Below are positions 11,617 to 14,031 of a DNA stretch of 14,031 nt, in pieces. Under the pieces are notes generated by a model. The model made no database searches. It was not told the DNA's origin and saw nothing but the letters and a program-made list of their open reading frames with translations. The stretch lies in contig JBBDSC010000001.1 in NCBI GenBank assembly GCA_040905145.1, positions 1 through 14,031 on the forward strand. Reading direction: 5' to 3'. A program made the position numbers and the translations under genes. How positions within the stretch are numbered: position 1 is the first letter of the stretch; the number at the start of each line of letters is the position of its first letter. Origin of the DNA: DATGMS01 sp040905145 (lineage in GTDB: Bacteria; Bacteroidota; Bacteroidia; Cytophagales; Cyclobacteriaceae).

Positions 11617-14031
11617 ATGCATTACAAAGGAGAGTTTACAGGAATCAGCCCTAATAAACAAATTCTAACGGAGAAAAATACTGGGGCACCATCGAATGCA
11701 GGAACCTGCGAATTTATTATAGAACCTGTGTTGCATAAAAAACTATTGCTTTTAGGCAGCCGTTATGGGGTAACTGAAGTGATCACGATTCTGTCAGCAT
11801 TTAAAGTTCTACTATATCAATACGGCTTTCATGAGGAAATGGAGGTAGAAGCCAATGGTTCTGTGGGAAAAAGAGAAGCATCCATTGGTTCTGAGTTTCA
11901 ATTCCAATCTATTTCTGAATTTTCAAAATTAGATGGCCAAATCACCTTTTCAAGACTTTTAAAGATGGTGAAGGAAAATTCAGAGGATGTTTTTAACAAA
12001 TTTAATGGCACCTTTAAAAATTTTTCCCATTCCATAGCCGATGAGAAAAATCCTGAAAATAACCCTGTGTTTAAGCTGACACTCCAATTTAAGATCCCTT
12101 TTCAGCAAGAGGTTCAAAGGTATAATAGAATGGGAACTGGAGCCACAAAAGCTATAGGCCTAGCGGGATTAGGATTAGAAATTACAACCAAAGATCCAAA
12201 AGTTCTGGAAGGAAACTTTTCATATTCCCCAGAACACTTTAGTAAGGAGACCATATGCCGAATTAAGGACCATTTCATTCAATTGTTAAATGCGGTATCA
12301 GATACACCTGATGAAATCCTGGGGAAGCTAAAAATGCTGACAAATGAGGAAGAGAATCAGCTACTGAATACTTTTAATAGTACCTATAGCCCTTATCCCA
12401 ATAAATCCACTATTGTTGATCTCTTTATAAAACAGGTAGATAAAATCCCAAATGCAGTGGCATTGGTATTTGGTCAACAAAAGTTAACCTATAAAGAACT
12501 GGATTTAATCAGCAACCAAATTGGTCATTATTTAAGAGACAAAGGAGTTCAAGAAGGGGCAATGATCCCTATTTGTATGGAAAGGTCATTGGGGATGGTC
12601 ATTGGGATACTGGGCATATTAAAGGCAGGAGGTGCTTATGTTCCTATAGATCCTGAATTCCCAAAAGATAGAATAAAATTCATTATTAAAGAAACCAAGG
12701 CCTCAATAGTATTAATCGACAAAACTACCCGACAAAATATAGACAAGGATAATCAATCTAAAGTGGTTGATTTAGAGGAAATACAGCAGATAATTAATCA
12801 ACAACCGAAAGAAATACCAATTACAAACCTTAAACCCCATCACCTGGCTTATGTCATTTATACTTCTGGCTCTACCGGTAAACCAAAAGGAGTCCTTATT
12901 GAACATGCCCAGTTAATTGCATCCACTTCTGCCAGAAATTCTTATTATAATCACCTTGGCTCATTACTACTTGTGCCTTCATTTTCCTTTGATGCCTCAG
13001 TAGGCGCCATTTTTGGCAGTATAACCAGTGGAGGGTGTTTGATATTAAGCAGTAAAGCCTCTATACAGAATTCCTTTCAACTTAAAGATTTATTAAATCA
13101 ATCGGACACCTTATTATGCGTTCCCTCCTATTATAATTTTTTACTTGAAGAAGGCCTTGTCGCAAATTCCAAACTCTCAACTGTAATTGTTGGAGGAGAA
13201 AATTTAACCCAGAAAGTTGTTACTGCTCACTTTAATCTGAAAAAGTCCATTTCATTGTATAATGAATATGGTCCTACAGAAGCTACCATATGGTCCACCG
13301 TATCAAAAATTGAATCAGAAGAGATGCCTATTACTATAGGATCTCCCATTGCCAATACCCAGTGCTATATTTTGGGTAATTCAAATGAAATATTGCCCCT
13401 GGGAGTTTCAGGAGAATTACATATTTCAGGAGATGGGCTTGCCCGAGGTTACCTTAATCGTCCTGATTCGACATCAGAAAAATTTATCGGAAATCCATAT
13501 AATACAAAGCCTGGCTCCAAAATGTACAAGACTGGAGACTTATGCTATTGGCTGCCGGATGGTAAAATAGTCTATGTCGGCAGATTGGATGATCAGATCA
13601 AGATCCAGGGTTATCGTATTGAATTGGGAGAAATCGAAACCACCATCCTGAAAAATGACGCTGTTAAACAGGTGGTAGTAATGGGAAAGGAATTGGAGAA
13701 CGGCAATAAGCAACTCATCGCCTATATTATATCCAATGGCAAATTTGACCGCAAAAGCATTATTAGCTATCTCAAGGCAAAACTTCCAGCCTATATGGTG
13801 CCTGGTTTTTGGGTAGAATTGGACCGTTTTCCTTTGACATCCAATGGAAAAATCAATAAGCAGGCATTACCTGATCCAGAGAAAAAGAGAATATCAGGTG
13901 ACGTTATTGTTGAACCTCGTGACAATTTTGAACAGACCATTGTATCCATTTGGAAAAGGCTCCTTAATATTGACAGGGTGGGAGTTGAAGCTAATTTCTT
14001 TGAAATCGGGGGTGATTCTCTCTTGGCAATG
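11617..14031 (+). CDS. Nonribosomal peptide synthetase: half condensation domain, adenylation domain, start of carrier domain (3' end outside window)
   Basis: At least 805 residues, open to the window edge. Residues about 25-265 match only the C-terminal half of a condensation domain: VTEVITILSAFKVLLYQY, ITFSRLLKMVKEN, PENNPVFKLTLQF, FSYSPEHFSKETICRIKDHF. The catalytic HHxxxDG half is absent. The adenylation domain follows with its core motifs: LKAGGAYVPIDPEFP, TSGSTGKPKG (416-425), FSFDASV (D459), NEYGPTEATI (549), YKTGDL (637), GRLDDQIKIQGYRIELGEIE and NGKINK (K745). The carrier domain begins at FFEIGGDSLLAM, with the phosphopantetheine serine at S801. Aligning by hand to GrsA gives the specificity residues D-A-G-C-I-G-E-I-W-K. 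The first Asp suggests an alpha-amino acid, but I recognise no exact code. ATG at 11617 is bounded by an in-frame TAA at 11599, so the protein really starts here unless the 5' end was lost by rearrangement. Confidence 0.9.
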   Translation, partial: MHYKGEFTGISPNKQILTEKNTGAPSNAGTCEFIIEPVLHKKLLLLGSRYGVTEVITILSAFKVLLYQYGFHEEMEVEANGSVGKREASIGSEFQFQSISEFSKLDGQITFSRLLKMVKENSEDVFNKFNGTFKNFSHSIADEKNPENNPVFKLTLQFKIPFQQEVQRYNRMGTGATKAIGLAGLGLEITTKDPKVLEGNFSYSPEHFSKETICRIKDHFIQLLNAVSDTPDEILGKLKMLTNEEENQLLNTFNSTYSPYPNKSTIVDLFIKQVDKIPNAVALVFGQQKLTYKELDLISNQIGHYLRDKGVQEGAMIPICMERSLGMVIGILGILKAGGAYVPIDPEFPKDRIKFIIKETKASIVLIDKTTRQNIDKDNQSKVVDLEEIQQIINQQPKEIPITNLKPHHLAYVIYTSGSTGKPKGVLIEHAQLIASTSARNSYYNHLGSLLLVPSFSFDASVGAIFGSITSGGCLILSSKASIQNSFQLKDLLNQSDTLLCVPSYYNFLLEEGLVANSKLSTVIVGGENLTQKVVTAHFNLKKSISLYNEYGPTEATIWSTVSKIESEEMPITIGSPIANTQCYILGNSNEILPLGVSGELHISGDGLARGYLNRPDSTSEKFIGNPYNTKPGSKMYKTGDLCYWLPDGKIVYVGRLDDQIKIQGYRIELGEIETTILKNDAVKQVVVMGKELENGNKQLIAYIISNGKFDRKSIISYLKAKLPAYMVPGFWVELDRFPLTSNGKINKQALPDPEKKRISGDVIVEPRDNFEQTIVSIWKRLLNIDRVGVEANFFEIGGDSLLAM

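Noticed and set aside
1..14031. CRISPR array, insertion sequence or rRNA gene
   Set aside because: No regularly spaced direct repeats, transposase-like protein with terminal inverted repeats, or rRNA sequence was found on reading the window.

Overview
This window looks like Bacteroidota chromosome, most plausibly Cytophagales of the Cyclobacteriaceae type; that placement is inference. The support is an AT-rich background, a textbook Bacteroidota sigma-A promoter (TTTG, 19 bases, TATCTTTG) in front of the tRNA, DUF2911 and TlpA-like secreted proteins, a BlaR1 homologue carrying TonB domains, and several SPxxC-type lipoproteins. It reads as an accessory, partly decaying segment: at least six loci are broken.

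Left part (1-1220): a tRNA-Val(TAC) on the minus strand runs off the window edge. Just upstream, under the same promoter, lies a decayed tRNA copy. Next come an intergenic palindromic element and a secreted DUF2911 gene split by a one-base deletion, closed by a clear terminator.

Sensor region (1260-4440): operator-like TAGTT/AACTA dyads precede a BlaI/MecI repressor that keeps only its C-terminal third. The stop of this relic overlaps the original start of a BlaR1-type M56 sensor protease. That gene has an in-frame TGA at its 20th codon but is otherwise open. It ends in two TonB C-terminal domains and an ExbD-like tail, and is followed closely by a secreted companion protein of unknown function.

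Middle (4441-9669): a second palindromic element, an Rhs/YD-repeat scrap, a minus-strand lipocalin-like lipoprotein, a minus-strand TlpA/ResA-type thioredoxin lipoprotein, a bidirectional terminator, a small frameshifted minus-strand gene, a plus-strand PQQ-type sorbosone/glucose dehydrogenase lipoprotein, and a minus-strand Spy/CpxP-like periplasmic protein ending in a TonB-plug-like tail.

Right part (9670-14031): a Tat-exported xylose-isomerase-like TIM-barrel protein, a Fic-family relic on the minus strand whose catalytic core is deleted, and the 5' end of a nonribosomal peptide synthetase. The synthetase opens with only the C-terminal half of a condensation domain, then has a complete adenylation domain and the start of a carrier domain before the window ends.

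Most intact genes are single transcription units facing different ways. The only obvious operon is BlaI relic, BlaR1 and companion. Several products act in the periplasm or outer envelope: lipoproteins, a Tat substrate, a TlpA-like redox protein and a Spy-like protein. The strongest candidates for something new are the BlaR1/TonB/ExbD-like sensor with its companion, and the NRPS with the half condensation domain.
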